DNA of 64,000 nucleotides. Origin: Anseranas semipalmata. Taxonomy: Eukaryota > Chordata > Aves > Anseriformes > Anseranatidae. The translations under genes were made by a program, and so were the position numbers. This document shows, one piece after another, positions 32,601-43,800 of this stretch. Location: assembly GCA_013399115.1 (NCBI GenBank), contig VXAA01001244.1, forward strand, positions 1,211,862 to 1,275,861, read 5' to 3'. The notes beneath the pieces were generated by a model that was not told where the DNA came from, did not search any database, and saw nothing but the letters and a program-made list of their open reading frames with translations. Position 1 is the stretch's first letter. The number at the start of each line of letters is the position of its first letter.

Positions 32601-34986
32601 CGCCTACAAATGACGATTGAAAACATGAACCATTCACGATTTATCCCACACAAAGACTACGCAGCTAATCGCTTAGTCAGCGGAGTATTGCAGCTTGCCA
32701 GCAACACATCCCTTGTAGTAGATGAGACTCAGCTTGAGCAGGGACAGCTTGACACAACAGGTAGCTTTTTTTTATTTTTAATTAAAAAAAGAATACTTTA
32801 TCTGGAAGATAAAAATTACAAAACAAATGTTTAAAAACCTCCCAATTACAGAAAAATGTTGCCGTGCTGGTTTATGGGTTTTCTGAAATGTTTGTCCTTA
32901 ATGTCTTTCCAAAAAAAAAAAAAAAAAGCACTTAATGAAAATTAATATTGTAAGTATTAAATATTGCAGATTGAATAAAAATAATTTTTTTTTTTAAAAT
33001 CTCTGTTGGTGTGATGGCCTGGACTAAATTTAGAAGAAAAAAGTAAGCATTTGTTAAACTTTTTGTAACAATGCTGGGAACAAAATTTAATCATAGAGAA
33101 GAATAAGTATCTTCAGAAGTAGTACTTAATTTGGAACTGTTGGAAGTTACAGCTTACAGCTTTCAAAGGCGGGGGGGGGAAAATCAGGTCTGATGTTTAA
33201 GTCCATTTGTCAGAGAAATTTTTTCTTGCTTTTCTAGGTGTACATAATGTGAAAGCGTTGGGTAATCTGATAACTTGGCAGAAGGTGGATTATGACTTCA
33301 ATTACCACCAGATGGAATTCCCATGCAACATTAATGTTCTTATCACCTCAGAGGGCCGATCACTCCTACCGGTATGGCAAGGTTGTCTTGAATTTGGGGA
33401 ATAATTACAGTTGGCAGCTACTTAAAACTCAGCATACCATTCCAGGGACAAGGGAAGACAGAAAAACTGTCTTGTGAGCAGCGGTGGGTATACGAGATTC
33501 ACCTTCCTTGCTGCTTGTCTTGCCATCAGTGTTTTTCAGTGGCTGAAGTTACTAATGGATATCACAATAATGGGTAAAGTCTGCAGATAGACTACTACTC
33601 TCAAAGCCTTATTGTATGGTAGCTTCTGAGGGCATGGGTGTATGAATGAAGAGCAACAGATCTGGCATTGACCCTAGAAAAACTGAGTAGCTTAACCTTA
33701 CAAATCTCTGACCGCTTGCATTCCAGCTTTATGAGCTGAGGAATTGCTTTCCCCTTTAAGGGGAACCGACTCCTGCTTGAATAAGAACTTCATGCTGGAT
33801 TTCACAAAGAGAATTGTTTAATATTAAAAAAAAAAAAATGAATTGTCTTATCTTAATTTTGGGAACTGGTGACTTGTTGTCTTAGAGGTTAAATAAATCT
33901 TGGAGTAGAAAAACATATGATGTGAAAAGGGATGATGTGTGATTTTTATTTTTCAGTCAGATTGCCAAGTCCAGTTACAACCACAGATAATTCCACCAAA
34001 CATGGAGGAGTACATGAACAGCCTCCTAACAGCAGTGCTCCCTTCTGTGTTGAACAAATTTCGAATTTATCTAAGTTTATTGAGGCTGCTGGACTACAGC
34101 ATATCTGATGAAGTGACCAAGGTATGGAAGATTTCACTAATAACTTTTCAACTGTGTAATTGAAAGAAAGCACCTTAAGAGAAGGTTATTGTACTTGCCC
34201 ATTGTTTTCCCTAGCAGTGTTTGTTGGAAGTTTAAAAATCAAAAGTATTTTCTTGTCCTGAATGTGCCTTCAAGGGTTTGTACTTGTATTTCATTATATA
34301 CTTTATATGCATCCTGTTTTTTTACAAACTCATTTTGAAAACAAAGATGAGCTAGCCTATTTTTACCTAGGCTGGCTTCCTGACAATGTTTCTCCTGTAA
34401 TCTATGGATAGTTATAGTGTTTAGGTCCTTAAAGGCTTATCTTATACTGAAGATCCTTTTTGCCACTTAGTTTCTCATTGTATTGTTTATAGGCAGTAGA
34501 AGAAGACTTTGTAGAAATGCGCAAGAATGACCCTGAGAGCATAACAGCTGATGACCTGCACAGAACTCTGCTGGTAGCCAGGTGGGTAATGCTATGTTTC
34601 AACTGAAGACTTTCTAGCAAGCAGGAACCAAACTAAGGCTGTAGTTTGATAGTTGCATGAGGCTGGCTAGCAATCAAAAGATGGAATCTTTTTCCTTTGT
34701 TTGTGTCACAGATTCTTAATTAGGCAGAGTATTTCCTCCCTCCTTCCTGTGCTTTCAGGTTCATAAGATACTTGAAAAGAAAACTGTTTTTTGTGCTGTA
34801 TTAGTGTATCAAGTGTGACAGCATGAACAAGCTCTTAATTGTTGTTTCTGCTCACCTAGGTTCCTGTCTCTCAGCGCGGGGCAGACAACGCTGTCAAGAG
34901 AAAGGTGGCTGAGAGCAAAACAGCTGGAGGCACTACGTAAAGCCAGACTTCAGCAGCAGAAATGTGTTAATGGGAATGAACTTTAA
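20600..34986 (+). CDS. MCMBP: MCMBP (MCM complex-binding protein), exons 2–16
   Basis: Fifteen coding exons on the plus strand give about 615 residues and a TAA stop; the vertebrate protein is about 640. Exons: 20600-20685, 22396-22536, 22871-22912, 23392-23493, 24868-24997, 26248-26399, 26845-26945, 28798-28967, 29877-30000, 31808-31925, 32595-32760, 33238-33371, 33957-34121, 34493-34581, 34860-34986. All phases agree. Exon 1, expected to carry the start codon and about 20 residues ending in phase 1, is missing and presumably in the gap at 18870-19768. The family protein binds MCM3–7 in the nucleus, helps assemble or protect MCM subcomplexes and promotes MCM2–7 removal from chromatin late in S phase. 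The intron at 23494-24867 appears to be a U12 AT–AC intron. It is divergent from SEC23IP and converges on INPP5F. Confidence 0.96.
22396..22536 (+). CDS. MCMBP: MCMBP exon 3
   Basis: 141 nt, phase 0. It encodes [40 protein letters not shown] and DPNTNAR. Acceptor is CTTTTTTAG, donor GTAAGT. Confidence 0.96.
22871..22912 (+). CDS. MCMBP: MCMBP exon 4 (42-nt micro-sized exon)
   Basis: Fourteen codons, [14 protein letters not shown], phase 0 at both ends. Acceptor is TTCTTGACAG, donor GTAAGC. Confidence 0.95.
23392..23493 (+). CDS. MCMBP: MCMBP exon 5
   Basis: 102 nt, phase 0. It encodes [31 protein letters not shown] and VKE. Acceptor is GGTATTCTAG. No GT donor fits the conserved protein; the exon ends at GAA followed by ATATCTTTTT, a U12-type AT donor. 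Confidence 0.9.
23494..24867 (+). other. MCMBP: U12-type AT–AC intron of MCMBP
   Basis: 1,374 bp. The donor ATATCTTTTT differs at one base from the U12 AT–AC consensus ATATCCTTT. The 3' end is AATTATAC, with branch-point motif TCCTTAAT 13 nt or so upstream of the junction, matching TCCTTRAY. This reading restores the conserved join [16 protein letters not shown]; no GT–AG choice does. The body is AT-rich with no other recognisable feature. Confidence 0.85.
24868..24997 (+). CDS. MCMBP: MCMBP exon 6
   Basis: 130 nt. It encodes [20 protein letters not shown], then [20 protein letters not shown] and QHM, a basic then acidic linker. It begins after an AC acceptor. Donor is GTAATA; it ends in phase 1. 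Confidence 0.9.
26248..26399 (+). CDS. MCMBP: MCMBP exon 7
   Basis: 152 nt. A variable Gly-rich start is followed by [14 protein letters not shown] and the conserved [18 protein letters not shown]. Acceptor is TTTTTCAG, donor GTAAGA. Confidence 0.95.
26845..26945 (+). CDS. MCMBP: MCMBP exon 8
   Basis: 101 nt. It encodes [20 protein letters not shown] and [13 protein letters not shown], an OB-like segment. Acceptor is TGTGGCAG, donor GTAAGG; it ends in phase 2. Confidence 0.95.
28798..28967 (+). CDS. MCMBP: MCMBP exon 9
   Basis: 170 nt. It encodes [20 protein letters not shown] and [20 protein letters not shown], among the most conserved MCMBP segments. Acceptor is CTTTCCTAG, donor GTGAGT. 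Confidence 0.96.
29877..30000 (+). CDS. MCMBP: MCMBP exon 10
   Basis: 124 nt. It encodes [40 protein letters not shown]. Acceptor is CTTTTATCAG, donor GTAAGT; it ends in phase 2. Confidence 0.96.
30838..30951 (+). mobile_element. CR1 LINE 3' fragment
   Basis: Plus-oriented short CR1 tail: GGTCCTATCTGGAGCCAGCA, GTTGGACTCGATGATCCTTG, TTCCCTTCCAACTC. It lies in MCMBP intron 10, behind a T-run at 30747-30768. It resembles, in opposite orientation, the copy at 293-505. Confidence 0.85.
31808..31925 (+). CDS. MCMBP: MCMBP exon 11
   Basis: 118 nt. It encodes [39 protein letters not shown]. Acceptor is TTTTTGGTTTAG, donor GTAAGA; it ends in phase 0. Confidence 0.96.
32595..32760 (+). CDS. MCMBP: MCMBP exon 12
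   Basis: 166 nt. It encodes [40 protein letters not shown] and EQGQLDTT. Acceptor is CCCATTACAG, donor GTAGCT; it ends in phase 1. Confidence 0.96.
33238..33371 (+). CDS. MCMBP: MCMBP exon 13
   Basis: 134 nt. It encodes [20 protein letters not shown] and [20 protein letters not shown]. Acceptor is CTTTTCTAG, donor GTATGG; it ends in phase 0. Confidence 0.96.
33957..34121 (+). CDS. MCMBP: MCMBP exon 14
   Basis: 165 nt, phase 0. It encodes [40 protein letters not shown] and YSISDEVTK. Acceptor is TTATTTTTCAG, donor GTATGG. Confidence 0.96.
34493..34581 (+). CDS. MCMBP: MCMBP exon 15
   Basis: 89 nt. It encodes [20 protein letters not shown] and DLHRTLLVA. Acceptor is TTGTTTATAG, donor GTGGGT; it ends within an Arg codon. 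Confidence 0.95.
34860..34986 (+). CDS. MCMBP: MCMBP exon 16 (terminal) with stop codon
   Basis: 127 coding nt. It encodes [20 protein letters not shown] and [20 protein letters not shown], then L and TAA. Acceptor is TGCTCACCTAG. Confidence 0.96.
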
Positions 34987-35222
34987 TGTTTTGTGGATGT
35001 CACTATAAAAATTTGTCTGTTCCTACATGGAATCCATACTAAGATTGAGATATTGTTTATACCAGGTTTTTTTTGTAGATAATTTATACCAAAATGTTAT
35101 GGATATTTACCCTCGCAGTCTGAACATAATATCTCTGTTCAGCCAGTTAAACATATTTTATGAAATTTTTTTGGAGCCTGTTTTGTAATTGAGAATTGGT
35201 AACAATGAGCAAATTGTTTGAT

Positions 35223-35228
35223 ATTAAA
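35223..35228 (+). terminator. Candidate MCMBP polyadenylation signal ATTAAA
   Basis: ATTAAA about 240 nt after the MCMBP stop, followed within 20 nt by GTGTGT-rich sequence. No AATAAA occurs between the stop codon and the gap at 35631. Confidence 0.5.
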
Positions 35229-35580
35229 CTTTAATACTGAATGTGTGTAAACTCATTTTGTTTAACAATAGGATAATTTAACCCATAGCACTTAAATAGT
35301 AGTGGTAGGCTCTATTCTGGAATAAGTATGATAGAATTCTTGAACTGTTTAATTTTGAGGACCAGAGGCTTCTGCTAAACAGCTTAGGTAGGTGAAACCT
35401 TGACTTTAGGGATCTGGAACTGTGTACTGTTGTTCCTAGTAGGTGAGGCATGTTTTTTGCCCTTTGAGCAGCAGCATAGTACTGATTATAGTGTGGTATA
35501 AAGAATCAATCTGAAATTACTTACGATTCCAATATAAAATACATCCTTATTGTACTTAGAGAAGACTAACTTGCAAATCT

Positions 35581-35767
35581 CCCTGAGCTATATTCTGGTA
35601 TAACTTCTTAAAAAAAAAAAAAAAAAACACNNNNNNNNNNNNNNNNNNNNNNNNNNNNNNNNNNNNNNNNNNNNNNNNNNNNNNNNNNNNNNNNNNNNNN
35701 NNNNNNNNNNNNNNAACCCCCTGAGCTAATTTTTGGTAAAACTTTTTAAAAAAAAAAAAAAAAACAC
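35581..35767. other. Small assembly gap (84 N) flanked by near-identical sequence
   Basis: N fills 35631-35714. The left flank (35581-35630) and the right flank (35719-35767) both run CCCTGAGCTA … TGGTA … CTT then a long A-run and CAC, differing at a few bases. Either a short tandem duplication or one locus assembled twice on either side of the gap. Confidence 0.9.
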
Positions 35768-38228
35768 TGGACAGTGGTGATACTCGTGTATTCATACAAG
35801 ACATATCCTAATATCTCTATTACCAGTAATGCAGTGTTTTAAGTCTTTGTATAATATCATCTAAGCATTAAGGAGGGTCTACCTATCTTACACATACTGC
35901 ACCACTTGTGCTGATTGTCGGAAAGCACACTCCCCCTGCCCTACTATGACTGGTCTAACAAGGGGGGTTTGAGTGAAGTACTACTCTACTATGGAGTCAG
36001 GATAATGCAGAAAGAGTATAATAATAAGTAGGGCTGTCCTCAGGGGGAGCTTAGGAGAAAGCTACAAGAATCAGTCGTAGAGTTAATTCTAGATAAGACT
36101 AGATAGTGCTTCAATTAATTCTTTTATGAACAAGAAAACAAGCTCCTCCCAACCTTACACTAAGCCTCTATCACCGTGTGTGAACAGGAAGGCACTATTT
36201 TACTGCATTTTCTATTCCAAGCCCATTAGCTGTGCAGCAGAAGCAACCTGAAACTATTTTTGTTGCCTGCACTCTAATGCTCATTTGGGTAGCTTATAAT
36301 GAACAACTTTTAATACATCTTAGACTTGAGCCAATATTGTTTTTCCAGCTTAAAGATATATTTATCTAAAAACATCTGACTTCAGTCTGGAAAAAATAGA
36401 AAAATATAGCCTGTACCTATTTTCTTAAATGGTCATTCTTATTTTTGTGAAGAGATAGTAAAATAAGCCATTATAGAAAGCATGTCCACTGTGCAGTGTC
36501 ATAGTTAGATACTTCCTGTGAGAAGTTGCTAGTTAGCCTTCACGCTGTGAAGCTGGCTAGCAAAAGTTTAAGAACGTTTGTATATTATGGACTCTTGAGA
36601 CTCCAGAACACTGCTCCCACAAAGAAGTAATTTGTAAACAACTCAGAGGGATCACAGGGAAGCCCCACTCTGGCTGTGAACCTTGCAATAACGCAGCTTC
36701 CTGATCCTGTTTGCAAAATGGTAAGAAGTAAAAACTAGTCAAGACAGTCTTACCACTTTCAGATATGTTCTTGCTTACCTCAGCCTCAATATGAAGTCTA
36801 TTTCACACAAAAAACTATTTCAAGCAGGAATGTGTGATGGACATCAGGGCTACGAAGATGATGAGGGGACTGGAGCATCTCTCATACGAGGAGAGGCTGA
36901 GAGAGCCGGGCCTGTTCAGCTTGGAGAAGAGAAGGCTGAGAGGGGATCTTATCAATGTGTACAAATATCTGAAGGGAGAGTGTCAAGAGGATGGGGCCGG
37001 GCTCTTTTCAGTGGAGCCCAGCGACAGGACGAGGCAATGGGTACAGACTGAAACACAGGAAATTCCAGCTGAGTATGAGAAAACATTTATTTACTGTGAG
37101 GGTGACAGAGCACTGGAACAGGTTGCCCAGAGAGGCTGTGGAGTCTCCTTCTCTGGAGATACTCAAAACATGCCTGGATGCCATCCTGTGCAATGTGGTG
37201 TAGGTGACCCTGCTTGGCAGGGGGTTGCACCAGATGAGCTCCAGGGGTCCCTTCCAATCTCAACCATTCTGCGATTCTGTGACATTATTTTACCCCTAAC
37301 TGACAGATTCTTTTGACAATACAAAAACACCAATAAGATAAACAGGAGGTTTATGCCCTTTCACCTGACTCATAACTTACAGAACACTAAAAATGAATAC
37401 TGATAGTTTCATTGTATTTATGTGGAACAAGTAAAAGGTTAATCAACTGAATGAATATAGAAAGAGAAGTCTAGGAATACAAGCCAAGTTACTCCTCAAA
37501 AGGCAGCCTGGTTGGAAAGCAGTTTGTAAGATTTCCTTCCAGTGCCATTTAAAGGTTGGTTTGATGCATGTTGACATGGATTATTTGAGACTGTCTCCAT
37601 TAATATTTAGACAAGTCTTAAACTGAAAGGATACAAAGCTAAAAGGGTATTTTCAGATCAGCAAGCAGAAACTGATGATCCAATACAGCAGATCAGGAAT
37701 TAATTTCTGGGAAGATAAGCCCCAGACTGTTCACTAAGCCACATGCTTTTTAAAGGTATGGGGGGGGGGGCTATAGGATTGACATTACAGATACCGGTAC
37801 CCTTACCTTAAGAAACAGTAAAGAAGTTTGAAAAGGGATTGAAAAGGGACTATTTGAGATTATAGAAGTCACAGGGTAAGTATTTATATAGATCAGTTTT
37901 CTCCTAACAAACTCATGGCAAAGTAATTTCCAGACACTCCCCCTATGAATTTCTTCTCCCATTCCCAGAAGCTTTGCAAGTACAAAGGCTTAGGCAGTTT
38001 TTAGGTGTGCCTTTCTAAATGTGTCTATGACTTTTTTTTCCTCCTTAGGCCAGGAATCTAGCACTGCAACTCCAGGAGAAAAATGATACAGGACTCAAGT
38101 CATTTGTTTCCTGGCTCTGCCAGATAAAGGGTCAAGACAACCCACCCTCCCCTGAAACCTAAAATCCCAGAATTCTGCAGTAGCATGTGTCTTGATATCA
38201 TGTGCCAGAAAACATCTTTTTCCATTTT
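35768..38228. other. Intergenic region between the MCMBP and INPP5F 3' ends
   Basis: About 2.5 kb, AT-rich, containing one CR1 copy (listed separately) and a G10 run near 37759. No coding exon or RNA gene was recognised. Confidence 0.65.
36838..37282 (+). mobile_element. CR1 LINE 3' fragment, about 445 bp
   Basis: Plus-oriented. Near its start it reads GGACTGGAGCATCTCTCATA and AGGCTGAGAGAGCCGGGCC, then GCTTGGAGAAGAGAAGGCTG. It has GGTTGCCCAGAGAGGCTGTG in the middle and ends CCATTCTGCGATTCTGTGA. This is a standard 5'-truncated avian CR1. Open frames of up to 160 codons inside it are CR1-derived, not a host gene. Confidence 0.96.
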
Positions 38229-38234
38229 TTTATT
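38229..38234 (-). terminator. Candidate INPP5F polyadenylation signal AATAAA
   Basis: AATAAA on the minus strand about 1.5 kb downstream of the INPP5F stop. It implies a 3' UTR over roughly 38.2-39.73 kb. I saw no nearer AATAAA on this strand in that stretch. Confidence 0.5.
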
Positions 38235-39729
38235 AAAATATCTCATATATATTGTTCACATTAAAATACAGCAGTAGTTTAATTTTAAATAGAGCCACAA
38301 ATATAGACACTCAAGAAAAACCAAACCCACATCACTTTAATCAAATAAATAAATCAAAAAGTTTTAGACCATCAGGATTAGATGATAATGATTTCAGATA
38401 AACTAGAAGTCCTAAGACACTGTACTAGCCTACCCATATGACACTATTTTCTTTAAACACCACGTGCAGCCTATCTACAGTACATGTACTAGAACAGAGA
38501 GGCACTGGATCTATAACAGTGGTTAGAGTTATGGTAGTTAGAGTTATGAACCACAGCATAGTAAGATCCTGCTTTACATTAGCTTTTAGATAGTGTCCTA
38601 CACTAGAACAGCATTGCAAGGCATTTCTGGAAAAGAATAATTTAGATTTAATCTTTTGACACATATATAAGTGTTTTCTTAACCCAATTCCCAGCATGAG
38701 TGGAAGTTTAACCTTATCCTGCAAGTATGCAAAGCTTGAGCTGGTAATGAATTTGGTTTTGATTAAATAATGACAACTATGCTCTGATGTCAACACTGAC
38801 TTATGAAACGGTACACTTGCCTTCTGTTTTAGAAGTTATTTGGACGTTTGCATCTGGACAGTTAGAATATACTAAAAATCAGAGCACAGAGGGACACAAT
38901 GCCTGAAGGTCGGGTATTTTGACTTGGTGTAAAGCAAGACAAGCCAGAAAAGTCTGAGCAAGTTGCCACTGTTCAGAATTTGGAAAAAGGGAATAGAACA
39001 GCTTTCACACAGACAAAACAATTAGAGGGCATTTGCTCCCTTTCCCTTTACCTCAAAACTAATCTACAAACTAAATTTGCACTGCAGGGTTGTTGCTATT
39101 TCAGATTGTATCAATATGCAATATTTTTTACTGAAAGTGTCCCAGAAAGTGTGGAAAGAAAAGGATAGCAAAAAAGTCTTAATTTCTGATTAACATAATT
39201 AAATACAACAACAAAAAAAATGCATCAGTTTCCATTGTAGAGGCACAATTCATAGAAGCTGAATCTAAAACTTCAATGGAAACAAGTAAAAATACTAGTC
39301 CAAAAATAATGTGATTTACCAGTAGGTTATTTTGCTGGTGCAGTGCAAGGTAAGTAAGGTCACAGAAGTGCAGTATAACCATTTTAGTATAAATACTCTT
39401 TACGTAAGTCAGAAGAGCTACAAAATTAGTCTCAAAAAATAACTGTGCAACAGATTTAAGATAAACAGCATGCTTATTAAATCCCAGTGTCTAAACTACC
39501 TGTTTAAATATGATTTACCCTTCTTTTGTATCAGCTGCCTAAAAGGAATTCTGAAACTTGGTCACAACCAAATTCATTTGCATCTCTTGCATTTACTGTA
39601 AACAAGTTATGTATTTTCTCTTTTTAATCTCAGTATTTGGTAGCAGTTCATGCTACAATGAGCTCTGATGTTAAAAAAAGTTCAGTATTGTACTAACAGA
39701 CACAACTAGAACACTACCTAAATTAGCAA
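38235..39729 (-). other. INPP5F: Probable INPP5F 3' UTR
   Basis: AT-rich, no recognisable exon or repeat apart from a short duplicated GTTAGAGTTATG motif near 38522-38550. Assigned as 3' UTR only by position between the stop codon and the candidate poly(A) signal. Confidence 0.5.
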
Positions 39730-40864
39730 CTAAATTTGAATTATTCGTGTCTGGCATTGCGTAAACATTTCTTTCAGTTCTTTTTGTTTGACTTCATTCA
39801 TAGCCTCCGGTTCTGCAGGGCTCTTCTGGACCTTTGCCACAGCAAAATTAATCCCTTGAGTCAATCCTGCTTGTGTGATGTTAGCAACCTGGACCATGGA
39901 ACTGCGAATTTTAGCAAAAGGAGAGACAGCTCTGCTGCTGCTACTGTCAGCTGGAGAAGGAGTCATGTGAAGTCCTGTCTCAAGGATACCAGATGCAGAT
40001 CCTGGGCTTCTATGAGATTTAGTGAAGTCAGTCCCATCAACAGCTAAGAGCAGAGGATTTGGCTCAGAAGATTGTACATCCAACTTGGATGGTCTGGAAG
40101 GAATGTCTCTGATAGTTTCAGCCTTGCTTTCTGCTTTATTACACATATTATTGCTGGTTTTATTTATTACATGATGTGGCTCTTGAGAGCAAGCCTCTGC
40201 CTCCAAAACGTCTGACATCTTACTTTGAGCATCATGTACAAACCTCTGACAGTACACATCGATAGGTTTAGCAAATTCCATCTCCACATTGTCAGCAGAA
40301 GGTATGGGTACATCTTCACAGTCAGACTGGCTAGCTTGAGTGACATGGACCTCTGATGGAACATGAATGCTGATGTTCATGTCAGTGCTGCTTATAGACT
40401 GGGAACGACTGCCCAACCGTGGAGCCGACGCTATGATACCACAGCTAGGCAGCACATAATCTGTCTGCCCTATGTTCTCTAGAGAGTCAGTTAGCTGGTT
40501 GTCCTCATCAGATTTAGAATTAGTCAGGAAATCATCTGAGTGGAATGAATCATTATCTGATATTTCTGTATCGGATTCAGCATGAACTTTAGTATCTACC
40601 ACTGGGTTCTCCAAAGTTTCAAGGCTACTGTCTGATTTCCAAAGATTAACTTTCAAATTTGGTTTTAAAAAATTGACTTTTACTTCAGGTTTGGTAAAGC
40701 TGCCTAACTTCCGAAGATTGCTAATGTTTACATTGGATTTGGTTTGTTTCACTTTTTGATTGAGAGACGAGAACTTGCTCAGTAAATAATTCTTGCCTTG
40801 TGCCAGGGATCCTCTGTTCTGAGACCGAATGCCAATGATGTCTTCATGAGGTTTACTGCTTTTT
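39730..40864 (-). CDS. INPP5F: INPP5F exon 20 (terminal), Ser-rich C-terminal tail
   Basis: 1,135 nt ending TAG. It starts [20 protein letters not shown], continues [20 protein letters not shown], then a low-complexity Ser/Asp-rich middle. It finishes with the conserved [20 protein letters not shown] and QCQTRIIQI. The middle (around 40080-40400) is much more diverged from the mammalian protein than either end. Acceptor is TTTCTTCCAG. Confidence 0.97.
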
Positions 40865-43800
40865 CTGGAAGAAAAAAGAAATCTCTGATGTACAATCATG
40901 GTAGTTTCATTTTGTAAACACCGAGTATTCACTATCTTCCAGTCTATTTCCATAACAGAGTAATTTTAGTAATTTTAGATCATTTTAGTAAACACATTAT
41001 CTTTTCCATACATAATTGTACCCATATAAGCTAATCAAATTGAAAACACAAAGAAGGATGCTACAGAATGGCAGCCAAACAAGGAGAAAAGCAAGCTTAT
41101 GCAAACAATTTTAGTTTTAGATTAAACTGGATCTGAATTCTGTGTACTTATAACCCTAACTCTGTTTATGCTGTACTCAGTATCCAGATTTAGCAAAAAT
41201 TCAGTCTTCAGTACCTGTAAGCAAGATTTTCTTGCTACAGTTTCTTCTCAGATGGGAAAACAAGTTGAAATAGTAACCCAATAATCAAATGCATAAGAAA
41301 GTTAGAGATACATGTCTTAATACTTTTTACTTGACAGTTTATGATTGTACAACACAAATTTTCTAGTAGTTCATGCAGTTTGAATTGGAGAGGTCCTAAG
41401 TAACACATCACACTTGAACTGGTAAAACATGTTAAATACAACTAGCCATCCTCTTATTTCTACTCCATTGTTCTTTTTAAATGATTTCTTCAGTGTTAAC
41501 ACCTCACCAGTTTTTATAGATATAGGTTACTTCTGTTTAAGATGATTATAGACAATTAGCTTATTAGACAAAACTATCTAAAAAAATTTTAGTAAGTACT
41601 TTCAATTATCAACTTCTCTCAATGGTCTTGAGAAATGAAAACTTCTGTGCCACTCTGATTAATACACAGAAGGTGTTCATTAGTTTCACTTCTAGCCACT
41701 TCAGACAAAATGCTATCAATTCAGAGGCACAAAAAGTTTGTATTTCTTGGAAGTGGACTGCATTCTTCATTTCTGTTTTTAATTCTTCATACCACAATTC
41801 TTGCATTTATCTGTTTCTAGATAACACGTTCAAAAAGCCTTACTTTTCTCCATCAAGAACAAAAACAAAGCCTGGGTCATTTTATGGAGTTCTTGTACTC
41901 TTGTTTAATCAGACTAAATACTGGCATCCCTACATCATGTTACTCAACTTTCTTGCACATACCCTCTTCAGTACAAGATACTGGTGATTCTTTTCATTTT
42001 TGTAGGTTCATAAAGAAGCCCAACAACTTCACATTGAGAAACATTGTCCACCAATGCAAGACATTCTTTTTATAAGAGTTAAATATCACTTCATCTTCTA
42101 TGAATGTTCAAACAAGACCCGAAACGTTATCTGGGTTTGTTAAACACTCAGCTGCAGTGGAATCAACCCAAAAGTAAATCTGTTTTTTCTTCTAACTACA
42201 GAACAAGTTCAGGTAGGAAATTAATTCATGATTAGTCTGTCAAATTTGCCTGATTTGCAGTATGTTATTTACATTTGATAGTGTGTATGCTATGTAAGCA
42301 CAAATGTACAAAATAGCGTTCATTTGTACTTTTAAGCAAGCACCTGCAGACAATGACTATTGAAAGCAGCATATGAACAAATTAATTCCTAGCACATAAC
42401 TAAAAGAAACAGTTCTGTTTCTACCTACCTACATGTTGCTATGTACCATTAGCCATTGAGGAGAAAACAAAAGTGGGACAAGGATTTGTATGATTTAAGT
42501 ACTTACCTCTCTAGCTTTTTCTCAATAATGGGCACATCTAATCCCATTGCTTGCTTTGTGATTCGCAGCATTTCTGCAATGCACTGAAGAGTGTCTAAAA
42601 TCCAATTAACAGCCCATCAGACTCTTAAAAAAACAAACTTAAAATCCCATATTCCAAAATCTAAAATTAGATTTTCTATTCCATTTCTTTGCAACTTAGT
42701 GAAGTTGTTGGTTTTTTTTTTCCTTCCTCCACCATCTGGAATAGTTGCACCCAAGTTGCAACCCTGATTTAAAGCTTACAAATAGGCTTAAAAGAATAGA
42801 CTCCCCTTAAGCCCTAGATACTAGGTGTAAGTGAATCACTACCATGATACATATGCCAAAGGAACACAAACAATTATACTTATTCTAATCCTTGTTGAAA
42901 AAACAGTGCTCCAGGTAAAGAGTGATGTTCTTCCCTATTAGTGTTCATTTAATTTAGTTAAACAAGCAGCAAGAACATTTCTAGATACTGATTTTCTTAA
43001 CTAAATCAATTTCTTCCACTCATTAGGAGCTAATTTTAAAGTCTATTTTATCCTCATGTCTAGATCTTCATTATTCCAAAAACATGATGTCTTCATTCTA
43101 GATAGAAGTGTTGTTTAAACAACCACATCTGAAGCTTACTTTTATGTTAAAACAGTAACAGTTTAGCGTTCACACAGGAAACCACATACAGTTTTCTTCC
43201 TGCCAGCAGAGAAGTTGGTTACATTAAAAGTTAGCTTCCTGGATAAGTTCTTTTAAGAGCTATGGGAAGTGTTTTCTAGAGAAACGTTGATATAATGAAT
43301 ACACTTTCATGTATAAAGCTTTAAACACCAAACAAACCTTTTCCATCTTCTTCTGGGTTGCGTACCACAGCTCTAAGTGTGTGAAAATATCCACTCACGT
43401 CCTTGTATTTGTAATGCAGCCTCATGCACGAGAACTTGGGTTTGCCAAAGAGAGTAGGCTCAGGCCCTGAGGAAAAAAACAGGAAGTTAGAACTATTCTC
43501 AAACTAAATACCAAAAAAGATATTGCAAAGACTATACCTAAACATGTATGTAAGTTACAGTCTCTTTCAGCATAAAGAAAAAGCTTCATGTTTTCTTTCA
43601 AATAATATAAGCATTTTAAATGAAACACTTCCCCCAGTAACTAAACCATCAATTACTTTCAAAGAGCAATTGGACTCTACATCTGTTATAATCCAGGTTG
43701 CTTGTTTATTACAAATCATACTTTCAAATAGGAGAAAGATTCTATATCTATTACATCCCATATTCTAGGAAGTGTTTCTAAGAAGATTAAAGAGAGAAAG

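Noticed and set aside
36834..37316. 160-codon plus-strand open frame between MCMBP and INPP5F
   Set aside because: It falls wholly within the CR1 copy at 36838-37282 and its sequence is the usual translation of CR1 3' DNA.
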